Below are positions 45,473 through 55,587 of a stretch of 64,000 bases of DNA, piece by piece. A program made the position numbers and the translations under genes. Every line of letters starts with the position of its first letter. Position 1 is the stretch's first letter. Location of the stretch: positions 18,285,535 through 18,349,534 of the forward strand of contig NC_041002.1 in assembly GCF_004193775.1 (NCBI RefSeq), read 5' to 3'. The notes beneath the pieces were generated by a model, which ran no database searches, was not told the origin of the DNA, and saw only the letters and a list, made by a program, of their open reading frames with translations. Origin of the DNA: Glycine soja (lineage: Eukaryota; Streptophyta; Magnoliopsida; Fabales; Fabaceae).

Positions 45473-46563
45473 TGTAGATGCAATTGGCTTTGATGTTTTG
45501 ATGATGATCATGATGATGTGTTGCAATTGATGCAAATGGGCTTTTCAAGATTAAAATTCAAGACAATACTTCAAGATTACAAGTCACAACATCAAGATGA
45601 TCACTAGAATATTAGAAAGGGAATTCCTAATTGAATTAGCAAAGGTTTGGCCAAGTGATTTAAAATAAAAAGTGTTTCTCAAAGGTTTTACTCTCTGGTA
45701 ATAGATTACCAGAGGATGTAATCGATTACCAGTGGCCAAATACGTTTTATAACAGCTATAAAAATTTGAATTCGAAATTTTAAAAGCTGTAATCGATTAC
45801 ACAATTTTGGTAATCGATTACCAGCAGTTAGTAAACGTTTTAATTCAAATTTTAAAAGCTGTAATCGATTACACAATTACTGTAATCGATTACCAGACAG
45901 GAATTTCAGAAAAATAATTTCAAGAGTCACAACTTTTCAAAGGCTTTACTCATGACCACCAATGGTCTATATATATGTGACTTAAACACGAAATTGTAGA
46001 GAGATTTTCAGAACAACAAAGTGTTTATCCTCTCAAAGAGCAATTTCATTTTATCCTCTTAAGAATTCCTTGGCCAATTCAATTGCAATTCATTAAGGAA
46101 TTAATTGAGTGCTCAATCTGTAAAATCCATCTCTTTCTAGAGAGATTTGTTCCTCTTCTTCTTCTCATTCTCTAAGAGATTAAGAGACTGTGAGTCTCTT
46201 GTTGTAAAGGATCTCTAAACACAAAGGAAGGATTGTCCTTGTGTGTTTAGAACTTGTAAAAGGAATTTACAAGATAGTGGAACTCTCAAGCGGGTTGCTT
46301 GGGGACTGGACGTAGGCACAAGGGTGTGGCCGAACCAGTATAAAACTGAGTTTGCATTTTCTCTTCCCTTAATCTCCTTTATTTATTATTGCTTTATATT
46401 CATATTCAAGTTGCTTCATTTGAATTAATATTTAAGAAGATTGTCATTAAGGGAATTTATAACTTGAGTAAAAAGTAAAATAGATTTTTAATTAGGGGAA
46501 ATAGTTTGGAATATCTTAATTCAACCCCCCCTTCTTAAGATATCTGAGGCCACTTGTCTAACA
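45473..46563 (+). repeat. 5' LTR of the Sirevirus
   Basis: TGTAGATGC...TCTAACA, 1,091 bp. U3 holds GTAATCGATTAC copies at 45698 (mutated), 45718, 45789, 45810, 45861 and 45882. A TATA-like TATATATATG is at about 45969. Downstream are three hairpins (46182-46273). Differences from the 3' LTR that I could see: near 45615, 45701, 46176, 46475 and 46501. Confidence 0.95.
46182..46273 (+). repeat. Three consecutive hairpins in the Sirevirus LTR
   Basis: 46182-46200: AAGAGACT, loop GTG, AGTCTCTT. 46214-46251: 15-16 bp arms (TCTAAACACAAAGGA side), one bulge, loop AGGATTG. 46253-46273: CTTGTAAA, loop AGGAA, TTTACAAG. The same structures occur at about 54220-54311 in the 3' LTR. They lie in the transcribed part, shortly before the PBS. 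Confidence 0.8.
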
Positions 46564-46565
46564 AG

Positions 46566-46577
46566 TGGTATCAGAGC
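46566..46577 (+). other. Primer binding site of the Sirevirus (initiator Met-tRNA)
   Basis: TGGTATCAGAGC two bases after the LTR end, complementary to the 3' end of plant initiator methionine tRNA. This is the standard primer site of Ty1-copia elements. Confidence 0.93.
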
Positions 46578-46615
46578 TTCATTCTTGTACAAAGTTTAGA
46601 AGCTTCAAGAAAAAG

Positions 46616-48349
46616 ATGGCCTCAGCAAATTCCTTATTTCCAGAAGGAAATTCTATCAACAGACCTCCAATCTTTAATGGAGAGGGTTACCACTACTGGA
46701 AAACCCGAATGCAAATTTTTATCGAGGCAATAGATCTAAATATCTGGGAAGCCATAGAAATAGGGCCTTATATACCCACCACAGTAGAAAGAGTTTCAAT
46801 AGATGGTAGTTCATCAAGTGAAAGCATAACCATAGAAAAACCTAGAGATAGATGGTCTGAAGAGGATAGAAAACGAGTACAATACAACCTAAAAGCCAAA
46901 AACATAATAACATCTGCCCTAGGAATGGATGAATATTTCAGAGTTTCAAATTGTAAGAGTGCTAAGGAAATGTGGGACACTCTTCGATTAACACATGAAG
47001 GAACTACAGATGTTAAAAGATCTAGGATAAATGCACTAACTCATGAGTATGAATTATTTAGAATGAATGCAAATGAAAATATTCAGAGTATGCAAAAGAG
47101 ATTTACACATATAGTAAATCATCTAGCAGCCTTAGGCAAAGAATTTCAAAATGAAGATCTTATAAACAAGGTGCTAAGATGTTTAAGTAGAGAATGGCAA
47201 CCCAAAGTAACGGCTATTTCTGAATCAAGAGATTTGTCTAACATATCTCTTGCCACTTTATTTGGTAAGTTGCAGGAACACGAGATGGAACTATTGAGAT
47301 TGCACCAAAATGAAGAAAATGACAAGAAAAAGAAAGGAATTGCTCTTAAAGCATCATCCTCAATTCAAGAAGAAAGTGATCAGGATAATGATGCAGATGA
47401 TGATGATGATCTAAGTCTCTTTGTAAAAAGATTCAAAAAATTTCTTAAAGTAAGAGGAAATCAGAGGCGACCAAATTTTAAATCAAAGAGAAGGACAGAA
47501 AATTCATCCTCTACTCTAAAATGCTTTGAATGCAATCAACCTGGACATCTGAGGGTTGATTGTCCCATCTTCAAGAAAAAGATGGAAAAATCTGAAAAGA
47601 AAAATCATAGTGAGAAGAAACTAAAGAAAGCATACATCACATGGGATGAAAATGATTTGGAATCCTCTGATGATTCTGAAAATGAAGAGATAAATCTTTG
47701 CCTTATGGCAAAAAGTTACGAAAGTGATGAAGAGGTAACATCTTCAAACAACTTATCTATTTCCTTTGATGAATTGCAAGATGCATTTGCTGATTTGCAT
47801 AAAGAATCAATTAAACTTGCAAAATTAGTTTCATCATCAAAGAAAACAATTTCAAATTTAGAAAATGAAATTTCAAAATTAAACAAAGAATTAGATCTTC
47901 TTAGAAATGAAGTTTCAATCTCTAAAACAAATGAAAAAGTTAATATCTCCACTATTAATGACAAGAAAATAACAGATTCTTGTAGTTGTTGTGATAAATA
48001 TGTAAAAGAAATTAAAGAGTTAAAAAATTCTCTTGCAAAATTTTCATATAGTAGAAATAATTTAGATGTTATATTAAGTAAACAAAGATATGTGTCTAAT
48101 AAAAATGGACTAGGGTATAAATCTGAAAAACTACAAAAGGTTCATAAAAACTTTTTCACTTCCACACAAAAATGTAATTCTAATTCTATCACTTGTTTTT
48201 ACTGTGGAAGAAGAGGACATGGCATATCAACTTGCTACTTTAAGAAAAATTACAGTAACATTAAAATGATATGGGTCCCAAAAGGATCCTCAGTTTATAC
48301 TAACATGCAAGGACCCAATAAAATTTGGGTACCTAAGTCAAAAACTTGA
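46616..48349 (+). CDS. gag: Sirevirus Gag (nucleocapsid/capsid protein)
   Basis: 577 codons from ATG 46616 ([11 protein letters not shown]); the open frame extends further 5' into the PBS, but this is the first ATG. The N-terminal part (residues ~15-230; [60 protein letters not shown]) is the copia gag (UBN2-like) domain that forms the particle. Two CCHC zinc knuckles at about residues 303-316 ([14 protein letters not shown]) and 527-540 ([14 protein letters not shown]) should bind RNA. Between them a heptad-rich region (about 380-470) predicts a coiled coil. The stop TGA at 48347-48349 overlaps the start of the pol frame. No damage is seen, so it is probably functional. Confidence 0.95.
   Translation: MASANSLFPEGNSINRPPIFNGEGYHYWKTRMQIFIEAIDLNIWEAIEIGPYIPTTVERVSIDGSSSSESITIEKPRDRWSEEDRKRVQYNLKAKNIITSALGMDEYFRVSNCKSAKEMWDTLRLTHEGTTDVKRSRINALTHEYELFRMNANENIQSMQKRFTHIVNHLAALGKEFQNEDLINKVLRCLSREWQPKVTAISESRDLSNISLATLFGKLQEHEMELLRLHQNEENDKKKKGIALKASSSIQEESDQDNDADDDDDLSLFVKRFKKFLKVRGNQRRPNFKSKRRTENSSSTLKCFECNQPGHLRVDCPIFKKKMEKSEKKNHSEKKLKKAYITWDENDLESSDDSENEEINLCLMAKSYESDEEVTSSNNLSISFDELQDAFADLHKESIKLAKLVSSSKKTISNLENEISKLNKELDLLRNEVSISKTNEKVNISTINDKKITDSCSCCDKYVKEIKELKNSLAKFSYSRNNLDVILSKQRYVSNKNGLGYKSEKLQKVHKNFFTSTQKCNSNSITCFYCGRRGHGISTCYFKKNYSNIKMIWVPKGSSVYTNMQGPNKIWVPKSKT
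48337..48349 (+). other. gag-pol overlap in different frames
   Basis: The pol frame is open from just after a TAA at 48334-48336, and gag closes at 48349. Pol is in the -1 frame relative to gag. The overlap GTCAAAAACTTGA contains an A5 run but no textbook X-XXY-YYZ heptamer in the gag register. Pol could be made by a -1 shift here or by starting at ATG 48352. Confidence 0.65.
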
Positions 48350-48351
48350 TT

Positions 48352-51300
48352 ATGCAGGTATCTTTGAGAAAGAAGTGGTACATAGATAGCGGATGCTCAA
48401 AACATATGACTGGAGATGCATCAAATTTTACACACATATCTCCAAAGAAAAGCGGGCATGTAACATATGGTGACAACAACAAAGGTAGAATTCTTGGAGT
48501 GGGTAAAATAGGTACAAATTCTTCAAACTCCATTGAAAATGTTCTACTTGTTGAAGGCCTTAAGCACAGCCTGCTTAGCGTTAGTCAACTATGTGACAAA
48601 GGCTATCTAGTATCATTTGATTCTCAGAAATGTCTTATAGAACATACGCATGACATTAATATAAAGCATGTAGGACATAGAGTCAATAATGTTTACATGA
48701 TAGACTTAAGCATAAAACAAGAAAACAATCATTGCTTTCTTAGTAAAGATGATGATCCTTGGTTATGGCATAAAAGAATTGCTCACATAAACATGGATCA
48801 CTTAAATAAATTAATTTCAAAAGATTTAGTAGTTGGTTTGCCTAAATTGAAATTTGAAAAAGATAAACTATGCGATGCATGTCAAAAGGGCAAACAAACA
48901 AGAGTCTCATTCAAATCTAAAAATGTTGTTTCAACCACTCGACCATTACAGTTATTGCATATGGATCTATTTGGTCCATCTAGAACCATGAGTTTTGGAG
49001 GAAATTACTATGCTTTAGTTATAGTTGATGATTTTTCTAGATATACTTGGACATTATTTATTACACATAAAAGTGATTCATTCCAAGTATTTAGGAAACT
49101 TGCTAAAGTCATACAAAACAAGAAAAATCTCAAGATTGCATCCATTAGAAGTGATCATGGGGGTGAATTTGAAAATAAAGATTTTGAATTATTTTGTGAT
49201 GAACATGGTATTGAACATAATTTTTCTGCACCAAGAACCCCTCAACAAAATGGAGTTGTTGAGAGGAAAAATAGGTCATTGGAAGAAATTGCAAGAACTT
49301 TATTAAATGATACTTCTCTTCCAAAGTATTTTTGGACTGAAGCTGTCAATACTGCATGTTACATCATGAATAGAGCCTTGATAAGACCTATTTTAAAGAA
49401 AACCCCATATGAGTTATTTAACGGTAGAAAACCTAATATTTCTCATCTACATGTTTTTGGTTGTAAGTGCTTTGTACTTAATAATGGTAAAGATAATCTA
49501 GGAAAATTCGATGCAAAATCTGATGAAGGCATTTTTCTTGGATATTCTTTACAAAGCAAAGCATATAGAATATATAATAAGAGAACTATGAATATAGAGG
49601 AATCCATTCATGTTACCTTTGATGAATCTAATGCTATATTGTCAACAAAGAATATGCTAGATGACATTGCAGATTCTTTAGAACATATGAACATTCATGA
49701 ACAAGATTCCAAAGGAAATGACAAAGGAAACTATGAAGATCCTCCAGAAGAAGGCAAATCCAATGATGCACTCCCAAGAGAATGGAAAACTTCAAGAGAT
49801 CATCCCCTCGACAACATTATTGGTGATATCTCAAAAGGGGTAACAACTAGACACTCTCTTAAAGATTTATGCAATAATATGGCTTTTGTATCTATGATTG
49901 AACCTAAAAATATAAAAGAAGCCATAGTAGATGATAATTGGATCATTGCCATGCAAGAAGAACTAAACCAATTTGAAAGAAACAATGTGTGGAAATTAGT
50001 AGAAAAACCTGAAAATTATCCTATCATAGGAACAAAATGGGTTTTTAGAAATAAATTAGATGAACATGGTATAATCATTAGAAATAAAGCCAGGTTAGTA
50101 GCAAAAGGGTATAATCAAGAAGAGGGAATAGACTATGAAGAAACATATGCTCCTGTTGCAAGATTAGAAGCCATTAGAATGCTTTTGGCATATACATCCA
50201 TAATGAACTTTAAACTTTATCAAATGGATGTTAAGAGTGCCTTTCTAAATGGCTTAATTCAAGAAGAGGTATATGTTGAACAACCCCCTGGTTTTGAAAT
50301 TTCTGATAAACCAAACCATGTTTATAAATTACAAAAGGCTCTTTATGGTTTGAAACAAGCCCCTAGGGCATGGTATGAACGATTAAGTAATTTTCTTCTT
50401 GAAAAAGAATTCTCCAGAGGTAAAGTGGATACCACATTATTCATAAAGAGAAAGCATAATGATATTTTGTTGGTTCAAATATATGTTGATGATATAATTT
50501 TTGGATCCACTAATGATTCATTGTGCAAGGAGTTTTCCCTTGATATGCAAAGTGAATTTGAAATGTCAATGATGGGAGAACTAAAGTACTTTCTGGGATT
50601 ACAAATCAAGCAAACTCAAGAAGGTATGTTCATCAATCAATCCAAATACTACAAGGAATTGATCAAAAGATTTGGGATGGATAGTGCAAAACACATGTCT
50701 ACACCGATGAGCACTAATTGTTACTTAGATAAAGATGAATCTGGTCAGTCTATAGACATAAAACAATATCGAGGTATGATCGGATCTCTTCTTTATTTAT
50801 CTGCTAGTAGACCTGATATTATGTTTAGTGTATGCATGTGTGCTAGGTTTCAATCCAACCCCAAACAATCACATCTAAGTGCAGTAAAGAGAATCATGAG
50901 ATATCTATTAGGAACAATCAATTTAGGATTATGGTATCCTAAGAATTCAACATGTAACTTAATAGGATATTCTGATTCTGATTTTGCCGGATCTAAAACT
51001 GATAGAAAAAGTACAAGTGGAACTTGTCAATTTATTGGATCGGCTCTTGTCTCATGGCATAGTAAGAAACAAAACAGTGTTGCTTTATCTACTGCTGAAG
51101 CGGAGTATATCTCTGCCGGTAGTTGTTGTGCACAAATTTTATGGATGAAGCAACAATTATCTGACTATGGCATCATTCTTGATCGCATACCTATTAAGTG
51201 TGATAATACTAGTGCCATAAATCTATCCAAAAACCCAGTTCAACATTCAAGAACTAAACATATAGAGATTAGACACCACTTTCTTAGAGATCATGTCTTA

Positions 51301-51438
51301 AAGGGAGATTGTGTATTAGAATTTGTTGATACTAAGAATCAACTTGCTGATATTTTCACTAAACCTCTCCCCAAGGAAGTGTTTTTCTCTATAAGAAGAG
51401 AATTAGGTCTCTTAGATGTAAGAGATTTAGAAAAATAG
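48352..51438 (+). CDS. pol: Sirevirus Pol (protease-integrase-reverse transcriptase-RNase H)
   Basis: 1,028 codons counted from ATG 48352. Protease: [11 protein letters not shown], catalytic Asp about residue 12. Integrase: His/Cys zinc region (HKRIAH ... CDAC) at about 140-185, then the core with Asp205, Asp268 and Glu304, a DD35E spacing. Reverse transcriptase: [23 protein letters not shown] and [14 protein letters not shown], with the active site YVDD at 711-714. RNase [19 protein letters not shown] and LSTAEAEY, then [13 protein letters not shown] and LADIFTKPL. Domain order PR-IN-RT-RH is that of Ty1-copia. No frameshift or stop, and all catalytic residues are present, so the enzyme is likely active. 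TAG stop at 51436-51438. Confidence 0.97.
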   Translation: MQVSLRKKWYIDSGCSKHMTGDASNFTHISPKKSGHVTYGDNNKGRILGVGKIGTNSSNSIENVLLVEGLKHSLLSVSQLCDKGYLVSFDSQKCLIEHTHDINIKHVGHRVNNVYMIDLSIKQENNHCFLSKDDDPWLWHKRIAHINMDHLNKLISKDLVVGLPKLKFEKDKLCDACQKGKQTRVSFKSKNVVSTTRPLQLLHMDLFGPSRTMSFGGNYYALVIVDDFSRYTWTLFITHKSDSFQVFRKLAKVIQNKKNLKIASIRSDHGGEFENKDFELFCDEHGIEHNFSAPRTPQQNGVVERKNRSLEEIARTLLNDTSLPKYFWTEAVNTACYIMNRALIRPILKKTPYELFNGRKPNISHLHVFGCKCFVLNNGKDNLGKFDAKSDEGIFLGYSLQSKAYRIYNKRTMNIEESIHVTFDESNAILSTKNMLDDIADSLEHMNIHEQDSKGNDKGNYEDPPEEGKSNDALPREWKTSRDHPLDNIIGDISKGVTTRHSLKDLCNNMAFVSMIEPKNIKEAIVDDNWIIAMQEELNQFERNNVWKLVEKPENYPIIGTKWVFRNKLDEHGIIIRNKARLVAKGYNQEEGIDYEETYAPVARLEAIRMLLAYTSIMNFKLYQMDVKSAFLNGLIQEEVYVEQPPGFEISDKPNHVYKLQKALYGLKQAPRAWYERLSNFLLEKEFSRGKVDTTLFIKRKHNDILLVQIYVDDIIFGSTNDSLCKEFSLDMQSEFEMSMMGELKYFLGLQIKQTQEGMFINQSKYYKELIKRFGMDSAKHMSTPMSTNCYLDKDESGQSIDIKQYRGMIGSLLYLSASRPDIMFSVCMCARFQSNPKQSHLSAVKRIMRYLLGTINLGLWYPKNSTCNLIGYSDSDFAGSKTDRKSTSGTCQFIGSALVSWHSKKQNSVALSTAEAEYISAGSCCAQILWMKQQLSDYGIILDRIPIKCDNTSAINLSKNPVQHSRTKHIEIRHHFLRDHVLKGDCVLEFVDTKNQLADIFTKPLPKEVFFSIRRELGLLDVRDLEK

Positions 51439-51667
51439 GAATTGATTGGTTGATTGATTGGTTGATTTACTTTTTACCTTTTTGATTGTAGATTATTTTG
51501 TTTGATCTTGTTTGAATTCTTGTTTTTATGATAGAATTTATGATTTCTTGTGTATATAGTAATTGAATGATTGAATTTAGTGTATTAGTAGTGAAAATTA
51601 GTCATATAGGATGTATTTGAGCATAAATATAGATATTCTCTTAGAAACTAGCCTAGGATAGGCTCTG
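51439..51667 (+). other. Pol-ORF3 spacer, left part
   Basis: AT-rich, no open frame. The stop context TAG-GAA-TTG loosely resembles leaky plant contexts, but the next in-frame stop follows three sense codons later and ORF3 is in another frame, so readthrough cannot explain ORF3. Confidence 0.6.
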
Positions 51668-51820
51668 GTAATCGATTACCATCCAGTGTAATCGATTACA
51701 CATGAACAGGCAGCCTGTAATCGATTACAACATCCTGTAATCGATTACCAGAAGGCTTATTGGGCCTGTAATCGATTACCAATACCTGTAATCGATTACA
51801 ATGCGTCATCTTCTATAAAT
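51668..51820 (+). promoter_or_regulatory. Candidate internal promoter of Sirevirus ORF3
   Basis: Six exact copies of GTAATCGATTAC at 51668, 51688, 51717, 51737, 51768 and 51788: three pairs with 20 bp inside each pair and 49-51 bp between pairs. A TATA box TATAAATA follows at about 51813-51820, then a CT-rich, AT-poor leader of ~180 bp before ATG 52002. The same palindrome pairs stand upstream of the TATA box in this element's LTR, so the segment looks like a U3-style enhancer-promoter used a second time. Confidence 0.7.
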
Positions 51821-52001
51821 ACTCACGAAATCAGAGCTGCTGCGCAGTCAAAGCTTCCTCCACGTTTTCCTCCATACCTAGAACTTCAAACCTTCGATTC
51901 TCACTCAATTCTTCACCAAATCACGTCCCGTAAAGCCCAATCTTCCTCTTTTTCACTCCTCTTTCACTTCCACCGATCAAAATCCAGAAAAACTTCATCA
52001 A

Positions 52002-53039
52002 ATGGCAGAGCCATCAAAGAAGAGAAAGGGATCATCCTCCACCGCTACCGCTGCTGCCCATCGCCGTCACGGCCCATCCGGAGCACCCACAGCACCTATT
52101 CCTCCTTCTTTGTCATCTCCAAGATCATCAACATTGTTTTCATCCGATGATCAACGTCTACGGTATCTTTCTCAGTTTTCTTCTAGAATAATCTTAGTCC
52201 CTAAATACCTAGACGTAGAGTTCTTTAATGATGAAACGTTTGATTGCTATCAAGTGTTTCAAAATTCTGAGGTGCATGGTACTTCTATGGTCATTGATCA
52301 GTCACTTTTCTTTTCTTTGACTCATTTACCCAGTCAAGGTGCACCTTTTGAGGGCACCATTGTTGATGACTGGAAATTCGATTATTCGAGTCATGATGCT
52401 CGTCGCATGGTCTGCAATGATCAAGCTGAAATGACCGGTAGATTGTTGGCCGGGTCATTAACTTTTGATAATCGCATCATGCATTATATCATTGTTAGAA
52501 TTTTGCTTCCTCGGTCTTCAAATTTAGCACAAGCCTCTGAGGAGGATTTGATTCTTATGTGGGCTTTTCTAACCGGTCGTCAGATCGACTGGGCCCATTT
52601 GGTTCGGTACCGAATGCATAAGGCATTACGGGCCAATGCACCTCTTCCTTATCCACATTTGATTACTCTGTTTTTGCGTCATTTTCAAATTCCGCTTGAT
52701 GATGAACCCTTTGTTCAAGTCAAGCGTTCCTTTGCAATTGGTGCTGGTGCAGTGACCTCCTTTGGGTATCGTAAAGATCGGAATGGACAATGGCTGAAGA
52801 AGGATGCACTCCCTCCTCAAGATGAACGTACTCCTTCACCTCCTCCTCAACGTGAAGATTCCGCACTCATGAATGAAGTCCTCTCCGAATTACGGGGTCT
52901 TCGTTCGTATGTTGGTGACCGCTTCGACTCGTTAGATTCACGCTTTGCCGGTATGGACATTCGTCTTACACAGCTTGAAGAGGATGTCGGATACATTCGT
53001 CAGAGTTTCGATCTTCCACCACCACCTCCGTCTTCTTAG
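52002..53039 (+). CDS. Sirevirus ORF3, basic-N-terminus protein with putative plant transposon protein domain
   Basis: 345 residues from ATG 52002 (MAEPSKKRKGSSSTATAAAH). Residues ~5-9 (SKKRK) look like a nuclear localisation signal, and a Ser/Pro/Ala-rich region runs to ~50. The middle (about 60-235) has IILVPKYLDVEFF, NRIMHYIIVRILLPRSSN, EEDLILMWAFLTGRQIDW and PLPYPHLITLFLRHFQI, which I read as the 'putative plant transposon protein' (PF20167-like) domain. The C-terminal ~50 residues (ELRGLRSYV...LDSRFAGMDIRLTQLEEDV) form a predicted coiled coil, then a proline run. I see no signal peptide or membrane segment, so it is unlike the classical envelope-like ORF of SIRE1 despite its position. 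Different frame from pol; intact. Function unknown. Confidence 0.85.
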   Translation: MAEPSKKRKGSSSTATAAAHRRHGPSGAPTAPIPPSLSSPRSSTLFSSDDQRLRYLSQFSSRIILVPKYLDVEFFNDETFDCYQVFQNSEVHGTSMVIDQSLFFSLTHLPSQGAPFEGTIVDDWKFDYSSHDARRMVCNDQAEMTGRLLAGSLTFDNRIMHYIIVRILLPRSSNLAQASEEDLILMWAFLTGRQIDWAHLVRYRMHKALRANAPLPYPHLITLFLRHFQIPLDDEPFVQVKRSFAIGAGAVTSFGYRKDRNGQWLKKDALPPQDERTPSPPPQREDSALMNEVLSELRGLRSYVGDRFDSLDSRFAGMDIRLTQLEEDVGYIRQSFDLPPPPPSS

Positions 53040-53510
53040 ATTTTAGGTTCTGATTATTTATCTTTTATAAGCCGTGTATTTTGGCTTTTAGTTTCTTAGA
53101 ATTTACATTATTATGCTAAGTACTTTGCTTATTTATCTTGTGTTTTTAAATTTCAGTCTTGGATGTTTTGTGGTTGTTGACATTTTATGTTATTTGAATT
53201 CTGGTTTGATTATTTCTTGTTTATGAGTTTGGCTTATTGTATTTAATACTCTGATACTTATATCTTGCTACTCCATTGTTATAACTGTGTTGATTTCCGA
53301 GTTCTTTGGCTTTTTGATGTTGCCAAAGGGGGAGAAAAGGTTGTAGCAAAAGCTTAAGAAAAAGCTTAACAAACTTAGAAATCAAGTGATCATGTATTCC
53401 GAAATATAGGGGGAGTAAACGGATGCACATTTTATCTATATACAATTGTTTGTTGCTTGCTTGAATCTTGATTTCAGGTATTGTATTGTCATCATCAAAA
53501 AGGGGGAGAT
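53040..53510 (+). other. Sirevirus 3' region with repeated polypurine tracts
   Basis: The tract next to the 3' LTR is AAAAAGGGGGAGAT (53497-53510). Similar purine tracts, CAAAGGGGGAGAAAAGG at about 53323 and ATAGGGGGAGTAAA at about 53407, lie upstream. Multiple polypurine tracts before the 3' LTR are a described Sirevirus hallmark. No ORF. Confidence 0.8.
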
Positions 53511-54601
53511 TGTAGATGCAATTGGCTTTGATGTTTTGATGATGATCATGATGATGTGTTGCAATTGATGCAAATGGGCTTTTCAAGATTAAAATTCAAG
53601 ACAATACTTCAAGATTACAAGTCACAACATCAAGATGATCACTAGAATATTAGGAAGGGAATTCCTAATTGAATTAGCAAAGGTTTGGCCAAGTGATTTA
53701 AAATAAAAAGTGTTTCTCAAAGGTTTTACTCTCTGGTAATCGATTACCAGAGGATGTAATCGATTACCAGTGGCCAAATACGTTTTATAACAGCTATAAA
53801 AATTTGAATTCGAAATTTTAAAAGCTGTAATCGATTACACAATTTTGGTAATCGATTACCAGCAGTTAGTAAACGTTTTAATTCAAATTTTAAAAGCTGT
53901 AATCGATTACACAATTACTGTAATCGATTACCAGACAGGAATTTCAGAAAAATAATTTCAAGAGTCACAACTTTTCAAAGGCTTTACTCATGACCACCAA
54001 TGGTCTATATATATGTGACTTAAACACGAAATTGTAGAGAGATTTTCAGAACAACAAAGTGTTTATCCTCTCAAAGAGCAATTTCATTTTATCCTCTTAA
54101 GAATTCCTTGGCCAATTCAATTGCAATTCATTAAGGAATTAATTGAGTGCTCAATCTGTAAAATCCATCTCTTTCTAGAGAGATTTGTTCCTCTTCTTCT
54201 TCTCATTCTCTAAGGGATTAAGAGACTGTGAGTCTCTTGTTGTAAAGGATCTCTAAACACAAAGGAAGGATTGTCCTTGTGTGTTTAGAACTTGTAAAAG
54301 GAATTTACAAGATAGTGGAACTCTCAAGCGGGTTGCTTGGGGACTGGACGTAGGCACAAGGGTGTGGCCGAACCAGTATAAAACTGAGTTTGCATTTTCT
54401 CTTCCCTTAATCTCCTTTATTTATTATTGCTTTATATTCATATTCAAGTTGCTTCATTTGAATTAATATTTAAGAAGATTGTCATTAAGGGAATTTATAA
54501 CTTGAGTAAAAAATAAAATAGATTTTTAATTAGGGGAAACAGTTTGGAATATCTTAATTCAACCCCCCCTTCTTAAGATATCTGAGGCCACTTGTCTAAC
54601 A
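53511..54601 (+). repeat. 3' LTR of the Sirevirus
   Basis: 1,091 bp, TG...CA, same length as the 5' LTR. The first palindrome is intact here (ggtaatcgattacc near 53736), where the 5' LTR has one substitution. Followed by the target duplication GGTGC at 54602-54606. Confidence 0.95.
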
Positions 54602-54798
54602 GGTGCTAATACCTTCCCCGTGCGTAAATACAACTCTCGAACCTCACACTTAAAGTTTGTAGACCACGTCTTTTTCGGTTTTTCGGATGTTTTCCCCAAA
54701 TAAACGTTGGTGGCGACTCCATGCATTTTCCTTTCTTGGAAGACGCACCCGTGAGTCTCGCGTCGCCCTCCCGCCGAAGGGTAGGTTGCGACAACGAG

Positions 54799-55587
54799 CG
54801 AACCCCATTTTGTACAAGTTCAGGACAAGCTTGCCTTCTCGCTATATGGCTTGCCTCCCAACTATACACCACCCAATGTAGTGCACACTTCCGATGAGAA
54901 TGTCAATAACTCCACTCCCATACTCATTGAGAGCCATCAACCTCAATCTGATCATGCACATGTCTTTCAACCCATGGGGGAGACACATGAAATACCCCAC
55001 CACAACCTAGCCGATTTCGAGCCTCGCCTCGGATACGCCACTGAGGGATAAGCAGCTGGTGGTGTACCCCTCAGTTTCACCCACAACCACAACCCTTGTA
55101 TTTTGTGGTGGGAAGAGCCCCTCCTGCTATGGCTGAAAAGGGAAAGTTGGATCAGATAGAGGAAAGGCTAAGGGTCGTTGAAGGAGGTAGAGATTATGTC
55201 TTTGCTGACATGGAAGATTTATGCCTAGTACCCAACGTGGTCATTCCTCCGAAGTTCAAGGTACCAGACTTCGATAAATACAAGGGGACAACTTGCCCCA
55301 AGAATCACCTAAAGGTGTACTATAGGAAAATGGGGGCATACGCAAAAGATGAAAAGTTGTTGATGCATTTCTTCCAGGAAAGTCTTACTGGGGCAGCCGT
55401 CACCTGGTACACTAATCTAGAAGCTTCTCGAGTCCATTCTTGGAAAGACCTAATGTTGCCTTCATTAGGCAGTATCAGTACAATTCTGATATGGCTCCGG
55501 ATAGGATGCAACTACAGAACATGGGTAAAAAAGGGCACGAATGTTTCAAAGAATACACCCAAAGATGGAGAGATATGGTAGCCCAAG
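54799..55587 (+). pseudogene. Family B gag, copy II, central part
   Basis: PPNYTPPNVVHTSDENVNNS (54854-54913) and ILIESHQPQSDHAHVFQPMG, then a stop near 55050. The capsid domain is open at 55096-55581 (RLRVVEGGRDYVFADMEDLC; PPKFKVPDFDKYKGTTCPKN; SLTGAAVTWYTNLEASRVHS), ending in a frameshift near 55455. This is the domain that copy I lost. Interrupted by the solo LTR at 55588. Confidence 0.78.

Larger units (their letters stand above)
45473..54601 (+). mobile_element. Intact Sirevirus (Maximus/SIRE-type Ty1-copia), 9,129 bp, TSD GGTGC
   Basis: Two 1,091 bp LTRs (45473-46563, 53511-54601) that I compared by eye and find to differ at about five positions. PBS, gag, pol, ORF3 and polypurine tracts are all present. 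Flanked by GGTGC at 45468-45472 and 54602-54606. It is inserted in a family A solo LTR. Lineage markers: zinc knuckles in gag, a ~1,030-residue pol in PR-IN-RT-RH order, an initiator-Met PBS and purine tracts repeated near the 3' LTR. It is the youngest insertion in the window and the only one with uninterrupted enzymes. Confidence 0.96.
44007..54793 (+). mobile_element. Family A solo LTR, TSD ACGAG, split by a Sirevirus
   Basis: TGTCATACCC at 44007 to GGTTGCGACA at 54793, flanked by ACGAG at 44002-44006 and 54794-54798. Without the insert (45473-54601 plus one TSD copy) the LTR is about 1.65 kb. TATAAATA at 44454-44461, with the inverted repeat 44405-44428 just upstream. The intact text at the Sirevirus target (gtggggtgctaatacc) is visible in the related LTR at about 12150. 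Confidence 0.92.

Noticed and set aside
51436..51470. Stop-codon readthrough from pol into ORF3, as described for SIRE1
   Set aside because: ORF3 is in another frame about 560 bp downstream, and the pol frame meets another stop within a few codons.
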